Assembly: GCA_020226215.1 (NCBI GenBank)
Contig: CM035231.1
Location: forward strand, 53,038,876-53,102,875
Length of the DNA: 64,000 bases
DNA from: Sindora glabra
Lineage: Eukaryota > Streptophyta > Magnoliopsida > Fabales > Fabaceae
Reading direction: 5' to 3'
The notes under the pieces were generated by a model. That model was given only the letters and a program-made list of their open reading frames with translations. It was not told the origin of the DNA and did no database searches. Position numbers and translations under genes: made by a program. Numbering within the stretch: the first letter of the stretch is position 1; each line of letters begins with the position of its first letter. This document shows positions 48,773-62,677 of the stretch, piece by piece.

Positions 48773-50535
48773 TATTGCGTAACACTTTGGTAGTTTTTTT
48801 AAAAAAATTTATTTTTGAAATCTTATATTTAATGACTACATTGGCTTCTAATTAATTCAAAATAATTCAAAATCAATTCGAGTTGAACCTTTATACGAGA
48901 GGAAAGCTATTTCAACATTTATTTTTTTCATTAATAAAATTTAAATTCAAAATCTTATTCGCGCGGAACTTCAACCACTTAAATTAATAGGAGGCGTTGG
49001 TAACACTTCTGTAGTTCTGCAAGGTAAATTTCTTAAATATTTGTTGGTCAATAATTATTGCTTTCCAATGATATTTTTTGGCGATACACTCCTAGTGGTG
49101 GTAAGGTAAGTCAACCATATCAATATTATTTAGTCGTTGCCATCTGTAGCTTTGCTTAACAATTGACCACACTTCATTTTGCACCCACTATAAAGATTCA
49201 ATCAATTTTTTAGTGAAATATAATTATAAAACATTAAAATAAAAATATTTTATTTATTTAATATTATATACAAAAAATTTAAAAAATAATTTTCTTTATT
49301 TAAAAAATTAATTTTTTCTAATACTATAACTTGAATTATTATTTTTTAATCATAAATACAAATAACATAACATTTTTTATTGATATATATGTAAATAGTA
49401 TTTTTTATAAAAAGTATTTTTTTGACGAAATGAAGACAAATCTCTAATCTGGCAATACTTTAAACTAGCATATAATGTGGAATTCTTAATCTGAGCAAGT
49501 GATTCCCACCGCCAATATTTTAGAGTGTGGTTCAAATTAGTTCGTCTGTTTAAAATAGGTTATGCTTGTTTAATTTGGATTGTTTAATCTGTTATTGAAT
49601 ACCATTGAGTTTTTTTAATTGCAGAAGTTAGTTTAAACTTGATATTTTAGATTAATTCTATGTAATATTTATGGATGAATTGATTTTAACGATGAATTAT
49701 GAGTCATTAGATTAAATTTTTTTACTCGAAAAAATTTTTTAAGGTAAGTCATTAGATATTTAATACATGAATAAATTTAATATATGAAAGAATTTACTAA
49801 AATTTGAAGTACTCCCACACATGAAGCAACATAGTTAAATTAGCCGTTTTCACTACGTCAAGCTGATCTTGCTGGCCAGAATTTTTGTAACTCAACTTTG
49901 ATATTATTATTATTAAATGTTATTGAGCATTTTCGACTTTAAAATTTTAACACACGTCAATATGAAGAATAACGCGTAAATTGCATTATTTATACATATT
50001 TTATATTCGAATCTCGTTATTGTTAATAAATAATTTTAAAGACCGAATAGAGTATCATTATAAATCTTAAAAAAATGATTTTAATTAAAATTGAAATAAA
50101 ATATGATCTTATATTACTTCTAATTTTTATAATCACGAGAAAAGGCATTACTTAAGCCATACTAAAAGGACTTAATTAGGTGGTGCGTGGCTTTTCATTG
50201 CTATAAGAAGGCGAACAATACCAATGCCTCAACATGTAGAAACCAAGATATTTTGGTTATGAAGGGGAAGGTTTGGCAAGATTGGAGAATTCCACATCAC
50301 TAAACATGTTTTCCGTGAATGCAATAGACATAAATTAGTGCAATGAGTTTGGAATTAATATTACATTCTACGCATCCACTTGATTGACGGTAACCGTACA
50401 CCAAATTTGAAGCCTTCACCTAAGATAAATGGACAAGTTATATGTATATAAAATTCTTGGTACACCCTTTTTATTTATTTATTTTTTGCAAATAATGCAT
50501 TGAAAAAATAATTTATATTTACATTTATATTTAAA
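48773..50535. other. AT-rich intergenic DNA with a MITE-like repeat
   Basis: No gene is seen. About 49206-49434 is a third copy of the repeat at 24489-24703, sharing aaatataattataaaa, attttatttattta, tattgatatatatgtaaata and a tttttataaaaagtattttt end. Confidence 0.5.
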
Positions 50536-51373
50536 GTGGCATTTAATTTGCAAATTTTTTTTCATATTTTGGAAAATATTTTAAGGAAATGTGATATTTT
50601 TACTTTTTGTTCAAATTTTAGAAAAATATTCTTGAAAATATAAATATTTTTAAAAATATATTTAATTCAATATTCCCTCAAAATATTTTACAAAGAAGGT
50701 GAATATCCTACATTTTCATAACTATGGAATATTTAATTGATATAAATAGGTTCTTTGTCTACCTACATATTAGAACCTTACTATTATTAATACTTTATTT
50801 CACTAATACTATTATTTTTTTACCATTGCTATCTATTATTCATCAAGATCAATCACAGTTCACCATAACTTGTTATTATTGATTATCGGTAGCCATCACC
50901 CATTTTTTACAACCATTATTGACCACGACTTACTGCTAGTAAGTACCACTTATTATTATCTATTATTGATGATTATTATTGGTGACCACCCTTCACCAGT
51001 GACTACTTTTTATTACTATTCATTATTAATGATTATTGTTTAAAATCACTTATTACCATTAATCATTATTTACCATTATTTATTTTCAGTAACCATCATT
51101 GACTGTCATTTATTTTTATTAGCCATTGCCGGTCATCACTTACTGCCAATGATCAATAATCACTCAATTTTTTAATAAATATATTTTAATAATCTAACAA
51201 TTTCTTAAAAATATTCAAAATAATTAAAATATAATATTAAAATATTTTTAAGAATATTTTTAGTTGAACTAAATATGGTAATATCATATTTTCAAAAATT
51301 AAATTTTTAAAAATCATATTCACGAGAATATTAAAATTTTTCAGAATGTTTAGTTCTATGAACTAAATGCTAC
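50536..51373. mobile_element. Candidate inverted-repeat element with ATT/ACC-rich core
   Basis: The left end gtggcatttaatttg resembles the reverse complement of the right end, gtagcatttagttca. Each is followed by about 150-190 bp of A/T-rich arms that are roughly inverted (tattttaagg / aatatttttaag-type runs). The core (about 50790-51165) is a degenerate array of accattatt, gattattatt, gaccaccat and ccatcattgac-type units. It is non-coding. No target-site duplication was identified. Confidence 0.45.
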
Positions 51374-53273
51374 CGAAGATCAATCTTTATCCAAAAGTAT
51401 TTCATTCATAATAGCAATATTATACATACTAAAAATGGAATCGAAAATTAGGTTTTGAATATAAATATAGGATTATCATTAAATAATAGTTAGTAAAATA
51501 AATTTATAAAATCCAATCCGATGGATATAAAATACTCGAAACTTAATTTTAGATCTCATTTTTTTTTAGATATAACCTTTTTGTTGGTAAATTACTTGAA
51601 CTAGACTCGAGTTGCAATTTGTGTATATATATTTTTTGCACTTAATTTTAATTAGCTATCAATTTAAGGGGAAAATACACTTTATCAATCCATAATATTA
51701 ACTTAATGTATAAAGAAATTAATGATGCATGCCATATTTCACTGTAATATAATATTTTGATTTAGGTTCATATGAGTTATCTAAGAATTTAGATAGTTTT
51801 TAGAACTTCCTTTCATTTACTCTACTCCTACTTAAATAAAATAAATATTTTCTCTTGGTTTGAATATTGTTGGTGTCGATTTCAGACTGAGGAGGCTTTT
51901 AAATTCCTGATAGAAAAACCTGAAATGTATTTCTTGAAATCTTAAATGGAATAAAGAAAAAGTTTGAAACTATCCTAAAAAAGTATTACAAGATGAGGGA
52001 TTAAATTAGTGTGGACTATTATAAAAAGACAAAGCTTTTCATTTTTAAAGCATGTCAAGAAGAATGCCCACTAAACCAATTTGGTTTAGTTGGTACTGAT
52101 TATCCAAAAAATGGTCCCAAAGCTTCATTCGGCCAAGCCAATGGTGACTGAAAAGTTGGATTGAACTTTCATCAACCCCACACCCAAAATTTTTTTTCCT
52201 ATTTAAGTGCAATATTATGAAGATTAAAATTAAAAAGATAATTGAAACATAATTGGTCCGCCCTCCCCAAATAGTATTTTTCTCTATTTCTTCCATATAT
52301 TTTCTTTTTTTTTATTCATAATTTCTTTCATAGCATTACATATAACAAAATTTAAGTTAAACTGGCTTTATTAATTTTAAAATAGGAAAATCAATTTAAC
52401 TCAGAATTATATCAAATATATGTCCGTGAATCAACCTACATGTTTCTTTCCCAGAATTAGTTTCTATGTTCGTACACAACATCATCTCCAGTGCAGACGA
52501 GGACCACACAAGATAAATAGAAGTGTATTTTTTTTCCTTTTTATTTTTTTAAAGCTTTGAATTAAGATATATTACCGACTTCTTTAAAAACTTATAATGG
52601 TATTTACAAATCATTTAATTCTTTAAAGTTATTGGTAGCTCGATTCAATTATAAAAACATGGGAGATGGAAGAAAATACAAGCATATCTAAATGTTCTAT
52701 GAATATGGTCATGTGCAGTCACCTATCATCCTGCTATAGAGTGGTGCACCCTCTTCCAATCTAGGATTAGGACAAGACTTGCTAGATCATGTAAACAAAA
52801 TATAGCACTCATTATCCTATTTTTAGGGCTTTTGTCTGATAATTGAAAGGTTTCAGGGCATCCCTGGAATGGTCCCCTAGCTTCCCAATCCATTGATAGA
52901 AATCCCTAATGGGGTAGGGAACTTGCTGGTCCTGCTTCCGCGTCGTCGCCCCCACGTTCTCACCACCTCCTTAACGTTAAAAATAGAGCTCTATTGCAAG
53001 AAGGGCGGTATGCTTTATTGGGATATAAATTCTCTTAATTTCTTTCTATTAATTTTATATTAATTCTACCAGAATTTATCATTTCAAATAAAATAAAATT
53101 ATATTTATTTTTTAAAAAATTTATTTAATATATTTATTAAAAAAAATACAGCCGAATCTATCTCCACCTTATTACAATACGAGAGAGTTGCAATGAAAAT
53201 GTAAAAATTAGAGCGAAAGTAGGACTATATCATCACTCATGTTGTAGCTCAACTTTAGATTTAAACGCTCACC

Positions 53274-53325
<52 letters not shown>

Positions 53326-54626
53326 AGGAAGAAACCTTTTGTTTTGGGGTAATCTAAAGAAAGAAACTTTAGAAATAAAATAAGTTGCTCTAGTTTAAAA
53401 AGTATTTATAATGATATTTATTGATTGTCTAATTCTTTAGAATTGATGAAAACGAAATTTGAAAATAAGATGTCAATGTTTGAGGATAATAAATCTTGTT
53501 AGTTAAGTGGATAACGCAAAAAGCTTTTTCATCCTTAAACTTCGAGGTTATGATTCCGTATATATCTGAGAAGATATGCATTAAAACACAATCAGTTTTG
53601 TCAAAATCGGGAATAACCTCTATTTTTTCATTTCAACAAAAAAAATATTATTAATTTAATAATAATAAAGTAATAAAAATATTTAAATAATCTAAATGGA
53701 TAAATATTAATTTAAAATATTTAAATCAATTTCACTCATTCTCTCTTAACTCTATAATAAACATATTTATTAATTATAGAAATTATTATCGAAAATTAAC
53801 TATAATACTCTTTTTAATTTTATTATTTTTAAATTAGGATTTGTTGGGTCCATAGTAATAGTATGAAAAGTTTTGAAGAAAATATAATTTCCTCAAAAAA
53901 TTTTACTTTTCATGACTTCTCATGAAGTATGGAAAGTTAATTACTCATTTTCTTTTTAGGTAAGTTCTATTTTTTATCCTAGACTAAGTTCTATTTTTAC
54001 TTTCCATATTTTTTATGAATAAAAAGATAAAATTATTTTTATTAAATTTAATTAATAATAATTAAAATTTATTAATTTATATTATAATAATACTGATGAT
54101 ATAATATTCATTTTATTAATATTTTTCAAAAAGTTTAAAGTTGAACTAGATAAGATATGAAAAACTACTTATTAAACAGTATTAGTTCTTAAAATGTTTA
54201 TATAGGAAGTGTCAAGCAAACAAATTTATTTCGTTCAACTTTAGTAAGTATTGAATGTGAAATGCATATTTGAATACTTAATTTAGAAATTTCTATTCAT
54301 TTTATATCCCAGCAAAATTGAGCATATTTTATCGAATACTATTGGTATAATTATATGTGATTAAGATATTATCCAAAATTTTTTAGACTGGTTTGTATGA
54401 TATTTCTTTTCTTGAAGTAGAAATATTTAAAATTTTGAGTAAAAGGTTTATAAAATAATTATACAGGCTTTAGTAAATAATTTTGTTTGAATTTATAAAA
54501 TTTTTTAAACCTTTATTTTGAGTTCTTAAATTTATTGAATTATTATAGAAATTATTGGAAAAAGGAGAAGAAAAGAAAATGACAAAAATTGGAATTTGAA
54601 TGGCTATGATTTATTAGGAATAGAAG
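51374..54626. other. AT-rich intergenic DNA
   Basis: No gene is supported. An 83-codon minus frame at 52045-52296 and GC-richer sequence at 52640-52990 match nothing I recognise. A (TTA)n microsatellite lies at 53276-53323. Confidence 0.5.
53276..53323. repeat. (TTA)n microsatellite
   Basis: About 16 uninterrupted TTA/ATT units. Confidence 0.95.
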
Positions 54627-55013
54627 TTGTATGAAAAAGGATTGGTTAAGATCAATTTCAATCTTTGGTTATTATATTTCCTACCAAACCCTAACTTTCT
54701 TCTTCACCCTTTCTTATCGGACCGAAGAGGTCAAGCCAAAGTTGATCACATTACACCAAAAATACTAAATCTTCTCGCCTACCTCTCGTCCCTCTTTTTC
54801 CCGGTTTTTCTCTTTGCCTCATTGTCTCTTTCTCTTTCCTCTAGTGAACCACATTTGGTCTCCACTCAAATTGTCGCCTCGCTCTCCTCCTCCATGGGGA
54901 TGATGGCAAAAAAAATGGATAGTAGATTTTGCTCTGTTGTGTGCAAATTTGGTGTGAATTTTTGTCTTGTAGGACAAATTTTTGCTCTAAAACAATTATG
55001 CAAAATAAAGTAA
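54627..55013 (+). other. Unrecognised 128-codon open frame with promoter-like start
   Basis: The longest open frame in this part of the window. Its first half lies over what looks like a leader rather than a protein: a telo-box-like aaaccctaact at about 54684-54694 is followed by C/T-rich sequence (tctctttctctttcctcta) and an in-frame ATG at 54893. The short downstream part (about 40 codons, MGMMAKKMDSRF onward) resembles no family I know. It may be the start of a truncated gene or a chance frame. Confidence 0.2.
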
Positions 55014-57486
<2,473 letters not shown>

Positions 57487-58373
57487 CCTAAAGTTATATT
57501 TAAATATTACACTTGAATATATATATCCAGAGGTAAAGCCTTTTTGTGATATTTGATTGTGATAATCAAATATAGCCTTTTAATAAGGACTTCTAGGCCC
57601 ATATTTGATTATCATACTTGAATATAATTTGAAATTTTTTCAATTTTCCATGAGTTTCCATTATACAAAGGTCAATCCTTTCATCAATTACCAATCTAAA
57701 TCATTCTTAATCCAGATTTCATTATAAATGCATTACCTGTTCTATGTACAAACTTCAACATACTATAATTTCACATTGTAAACAAGATTTCAACATCAAT
57801 TTATCAAAATATCTACAAACAATAATCCTACCATATTAAACATAAATTTTGAATTTGGTAAGATTAAGTTAATTATCTATGTACTTGGTGTGTTGCAGAA
57901 GATTAGATAACTATAGAAGGATAATTGTTTACTCTTATTCAACATAAAAACAAAAATCATCAGCTTAAATCCCTAACTTCCCTTATCCTTAACAAAATTC
58001 TAGAAATTTACTATCTAAAATTTGACATTATAAAGAGTTACCTTAGTGGAAAAAAAGATTAATTCCTTTAAGAAACTAGGTTAATCCTTGTAAGATGGCT
58101 TGAGATTTGATGAAGAAATTGAAGAGAAGAAATAAGAGGAGGGTAAGTTGATTGGTTTATGAAGGAATTGGGAAAAAGTAATGGGCTTTAGAAGTTTTAA
58201 TGCCATAAGGGCATTTTCATAATTTTGAAAGGTTTTTAGGGGTAAAATGAGAAAATAAGCTTATAAATCTCCTTCATATACCCTTACTCAAATTTAATTA
58301 TATAGTAACTTATATTTAATTTTATTCTTGCTATTTTCATCATTAAATTCTATTTTCATTAAAGAAAATCTCA
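57487..58373 (-). repeat. 3' LTR (left copy)
   Basis: It aligns along its whole length with 61804-62677. Shared blocks include ccatgagtttccattata, tttcattataaatgc, aacatcaatttatcaaa, attataaagagttacc, ccataagggcattttc and aagcttataaatct. The right border is aatctca at 58373; the left border is approximate. Confidence 0.82.
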
Positions 58374-58679
58374 CCTTTAAGGAACTAATTACCTTATTAT
58401 CATATTTACAACTCTGAAGGTTTACTAAATAGGTAAGAGTAATTTTGTTGCCTTTACATCTCAAATTCCCATGTCATTTTTCCTGCTCTAATAGCATTGG
58501 ATGCTTATGTTTCTTATCCAATTAAAGTGAAAACTCTAGCTCTCTAATGTATTCTTTCCTTGGTTACTTTCACTACTTCGTTTTGGAGTTACCTAATGTC
58601 ATATTGAAGTTTCTGATTGTGACATTGGTGCACTTTGTTAAGGTGCAAGGTAGTTTGCACTATAACTAAGAGGATTTTT

Positions 58680-59480
58680 TAGGAACTCTCTTCTTTTATG
58701 GCTAAACTATCCATATTGATAACATATAACATTCATTAGATTATAAGGTCTCAGATGTTTATTCTTATATTGCACATATCTAGGTAGTCTCAATCCCCTT
58801 TGATAACTACCTTTTCCTTAATATTACCCCTTTTTAGAGCTGATTGGGGTATCAGGATGAAATTGCTAGCTACCATGATCTTTCTTTCTTAAGGATTCAT
58901 TGAAAATACCCCTAAAATCTTTCAAGCTATAAAAAGTTTAACTTCTTTCACTATAAGAAACACTAAAAAGAAATAGTCATCTTGAACTAGTTAAAAATTT
59001 AATATCTTCTAAACTATTACACTTCCATCTTCTAGCTTATGCTTTTCTTTCTACTCCATCCTTTATTCAAAACTTTGTTTGAAGCACTTGATCAATTATT
59101 TCTTGAAAGGTAGTTATCTAGGTGACATGGTGACATTAAAGAAATAATCTCAAAGCTTGTATGCAAATTTCTGAACTTTGGTTTGTTCATTTGGAATTAA
59201 GTACCCCACATAGCAAGATAAATGAGTAAACTGCACTATATACTAATTGATGGTCATTTATCCCTACTTTAGATACTTAAACTCTTCGATTTTCACTTAT
59301 CATTCACGTAGTAGCAAAAATTGATCTATAAAAAGTTCTTGAAATGTTGCCTAGGTTAAGGATGGTAAAGTGGCTTCTTTATTTTCTATAATATTGGTGA
59401 ACCAATAATGTGCAATGTCCTATAATTTGTAACCTACTAATTTGATGAACATTTAGTCTGTATAGGAGAACATCTTCTTA
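58680..59480 (-). pseudogene. Decayed Ty3/gypsy gag
   Basis: This is the capsid/nucleocapsid protein that packages element RNA. Read on the minus strand, 59090-59400 gives recognisable retrotransposon gag text: ATFQELFIDQFL, KIEEFKYLK, YIVQFTHLSCYV, LIPNEQTKVQKFAYKL, in that order and spacing, with at least five in-frame stops between. Further along (about 58681-58790) a degenerate zinc knuckle is visible as C-Y-M and Q-Y-G-like remnants with the later Cys and His positions mutated. Frame and stops show it is a pseudogene. The N-terminal limit is unclear. Confidence 0.72.
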
Positions 59481-61039
59481 TAGTACTCAATCTGAGAAAG
59501 GAACTAGTGTAAATTAGCGTCTGGATTTGTACTTATTGACACTTAATTTTATCTAGATAATAATTAATTTAAAAAATTATTAAAAAATTTTAAAGAAAAA
59601 AAAATTACTTATATGACTTCTTTCTCATTTTTTTAAAAGATTCACAAGGTTAAGCGAATGATGGCTCCTAAATCTACTTTTGTAGATTTTGTAGCTAGAA
59701 AATATGAAATTTGGCCATAAATATCCTATTGAACTTTATGGAAGGGATGAATGCCATCAAAGCCACTATTGATTATAATGCATTCACCTAACTCAAAGGT
59801 TCCACATGGTCTTTAAGGGTTTTTATCATATTTGGCCTAATGATCTTCAATAAGATTTAAGTGCTTAGTTTATTTCCTAAAAGAAAAAAATAAAAGGAAG
59901 TGGATTCCTTCAGAAGAGGTAAAGACGCTCAATCTCAAAGAGCTCCTTTGCTCTCTCCATTTCTCCCTTTTAACATCTTTTTTATCATTGACTTAGCCAA
60001 AGAAGTAAAAATTAAACTAGGCTACCAATATAACCAAAACCTAAAAACTTATTACTCTTTTGTCATAACCACATGTACTTTCTTTTTCATTTCTAATGCT
60101 AACATATGCAGTTTCCTTTATATGCCCTTAAAAGCATAAAGTAAAAACCACCCATGAAATTAAACCCATTTTTCTTGTTGAACTTTTTCATTTTCACTAA
60201 CCAATTGATTTAAGAAATATGGTGCAAATTGGTACAAATTGCCCTAGAGTGTAACTGACATGAATTTGAATCTTGCCCACTTCATTATGTACCTATTTAG
60301 ATAAAATATTAAAATGGCAGAAAGCTTGAGTTTGTAACAAAATAGAAAGCGAGCGAATGTGCGTGATGGTCAAAACCGAAGTTTTACAATTTAGATTTGG
60401 GTCATCATCAGGTTCAAAGGAGCTTATGTATATGAAGGCTAATTATGAGCATATTATAGGTAGTATAGACTCAAAATCATTTCATCTCATCAATTCAAAT
60501 GAATGCCCAGCTTAAGAACTCAGTATTTCCTTGCTTTAAATAGAGCTCTAACTTAAAGTTTAAATTGTTGATGTAGATTTATCATCAATAAACTCCAATT
60601 CTAGTCAAGGTTTTTACAAAACAAGGATGATAAGGACAATGCCATTTCCTATAGTTGCATGTAACCTACCATCTTTTTTAATTTAAATTTTACTTGCTTA
60701 AATTATGCCACCCATATACCTTTATATTTTATTTATTTATTAATAACTTATTTTATTTATGTTAAGATATTATTTTATGTAATTATTATAACAAAATAAA
60801 TTAAAATAGTCTAAAAGTTTAGTGTATTTTAATATTTTTAAGATAAGAGATATTTTTAAAGTTAAATTAGGTGAATCGATTAAATTAAAAAATCTTAATA
60901 TTATTACACATAAAAATTATCTTATACTCATCATATGCAACAATAATTTATATTTTTATTTTAAAATAAAATATTATGCATTTTTGTGATAAAAGAATAA
61001 TACTAAAATTAATTACAAGTATAATAAATACGATTTTAA
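59481..61039. other. Internal retrotransposon DNA between gag and the 5' LTR
   Basis: No recognisable domain. This should be the 5' untranslated leader plus the start of gag. A 79-codon plus-strand frame at 59900-60139 is not supported. No primer-binding site was identified next to the 5' LTR. Confidence 0.4.
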
Positions 61040-61600
61040 TTTTTGAAGCAATTTCTCTATTTATATTTGATCATGAAATTGGACAGATTTGATATTTTAA
61101 AAATTATAAAGTAATATTAGAATTATAATTTCAATTTTTATGAACAATTTCTTTATTCAAATTTGATTATAAAGCTAGACAAATTTAATATTTTAAAATT
61201 TATGAAATAAAAATGAAATTATGATTTTAATTTTTCTAAATAATTTCTTTATTTAGATTTATCAATGAAGTTAAAAAATTTTAATATTTTAAAAATTAAA
61301 AAATAATATTAAAATTTTAATTTTAATTTTTTTAAATAATTTCTTTATTCAGATTTGATTATAAAGTTGGACAAATTTAATATTTTAAAAATTATAAAAT
61401 AATATTAAATTTTTAATTTTAATTTTTTAAATAATTTTTTTATTCAAATTTGATCATAAAATTAGCTAAATTTGATATTTTAAAAATTATAGAATAATAT
61501 TAAAATTATGATTTCAATTTTTCCAAACAACTTCTTTATTCAAATTTAATCATGATGCTAGATAAATTGGATATTTAAAAATTAAAATTATTAATTTAAT
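61040..61600. repeat. 96-bp tandem minisatellite, about six copies
   Basis: The unit start aatttctttattcaaattt (or close variants) recurs at 61050, 61146, 61242, 61338, 61433 and 61529, giving spacings of 96, 96, 96, 95 and 96. Each unit continues with a tgatcataaa-type segment, then ttgatattttaaaaattat. The array lies between the 5' LTR and gag of the retrotransposon. Confidence 0.93.
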
Positions 61601-61803
61601 AATTTTAAAATAAATAAATAAATAATATTACTTAAAATAAATTTCCTTTATCTCATTATTTTAAAAGTTACATTACAATTATCTTATCAAAAATCTTCCA
61701 AATATAATCAAATAAAAAATTTTCAAAAATAATAAAAATTCATAGATATGATGTATTGAGGTTAAGTAATTCAATTACAAGTATGATCATGATAATATTT
61801 ACT

Positions 61804-62677
61804 AAGGCCATATTTGAATACTATACTAAAAAATATACATCCAGAGGCAAAGCTTGTTTATGATATTCAATTATGTAATTAAATATGGCTTGTTGGAGAT
61901 GACTCTTAAGCTCATATTTGATTATTATACTCAAATATAATCTAAAATTTTTATAGATTTCCATGAGTTTCCATTATAGAAAAGACAATTCTTTCATCCA
62001 TTTCTGATTTGAAGCATTCTTAATCCAAATTTCATTATAAATGCCTTATATCAACTTTAACATACAATAATTTCATGATGTAAACAAGATTTTAACATCA
62101 ATTTATCAAATTACCTATAAACAACAATTCTACCATATTAAACACAAATTTTGGAATTTAGTAAGATTAAGTTAATCATTTACTTACTTGGTGTATTAGA
62201 GGAGATTAGAGAAAAGTATAAGGATAATTATTTAACTCTATTTAACACAAAAATAAAAATCATCAATGTAAATTCCTATCTTCCCTTGTCCTTAATAAAA
62301 TTCTATAAATTTGCTATCTAAAACTTAACATTATAAAGAGTTACCATGGTTAAAAAAATATTAATGATAAATTCTTCAAGAAATTAGCTTGATCCTTGTG
62401 AGATGGCTTAAGATTTAGTGAGAAGATTGAAAAGAAGAAACGAGTGGAGGGTAAATTGGTTGGTTTATGAAAGAATTGGGAAAAAATTAATGGGCTTTAG
62501 GAATTTAATACCATAAGGGCATTTTCTTGATTTTAAAAGGTTTTCAAGAGTAAAATGGGAGAACAAGCTTATAAATCTCTCTCATTCACCCTCACTAAAT
62601 TTTGATTATACACTATATGTTTAATTTTATTCTTTTTATTTTCATTATAAATTCTATTTTCTTTAAATAAAATCTCA
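61804..62677 (-). repeat. 5' LTR (right copy)
   Basis: Direct repeat of 57487-58373, with the same block order. The right border aatctca is at 62677. The promoter of the element would lie here, reading leftwards. Confidence 0.82.

Larger units (their letters stand above)
57487..62677 (-). mobile_element. Old Ty3/gypsy-type LTR retrotransposon lacking pol
   Basis: Two direct repeats of about 880 bp (57487-58373 and 61804-62677), offset by roughly 4.31 kb, bracket 3.4 kb of internal DNA. A decayed gag on the minus strand (58680-59480) sets the orientation, so the right repeat is the 5' LTR and the left is the 3' LTR. On the minus strand both LTRs open with tgagatttt. Gag is followed within about 300 bp by the 3' LTR, leaving no room for protease, reverse transcriptase or integrase. 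LTR divergence (roughly 15-20% by eye) indicates an old insertion. Left borders and target-site duplication are not resolved. Confidence 0.78.

Noticed and set aside
59900..60139. 79-codon plus-strand open frame
   Set aside because: It lies antisense in the internal region of the minus-strand retrotransposon, has no known domain, and looks like a chance frame.
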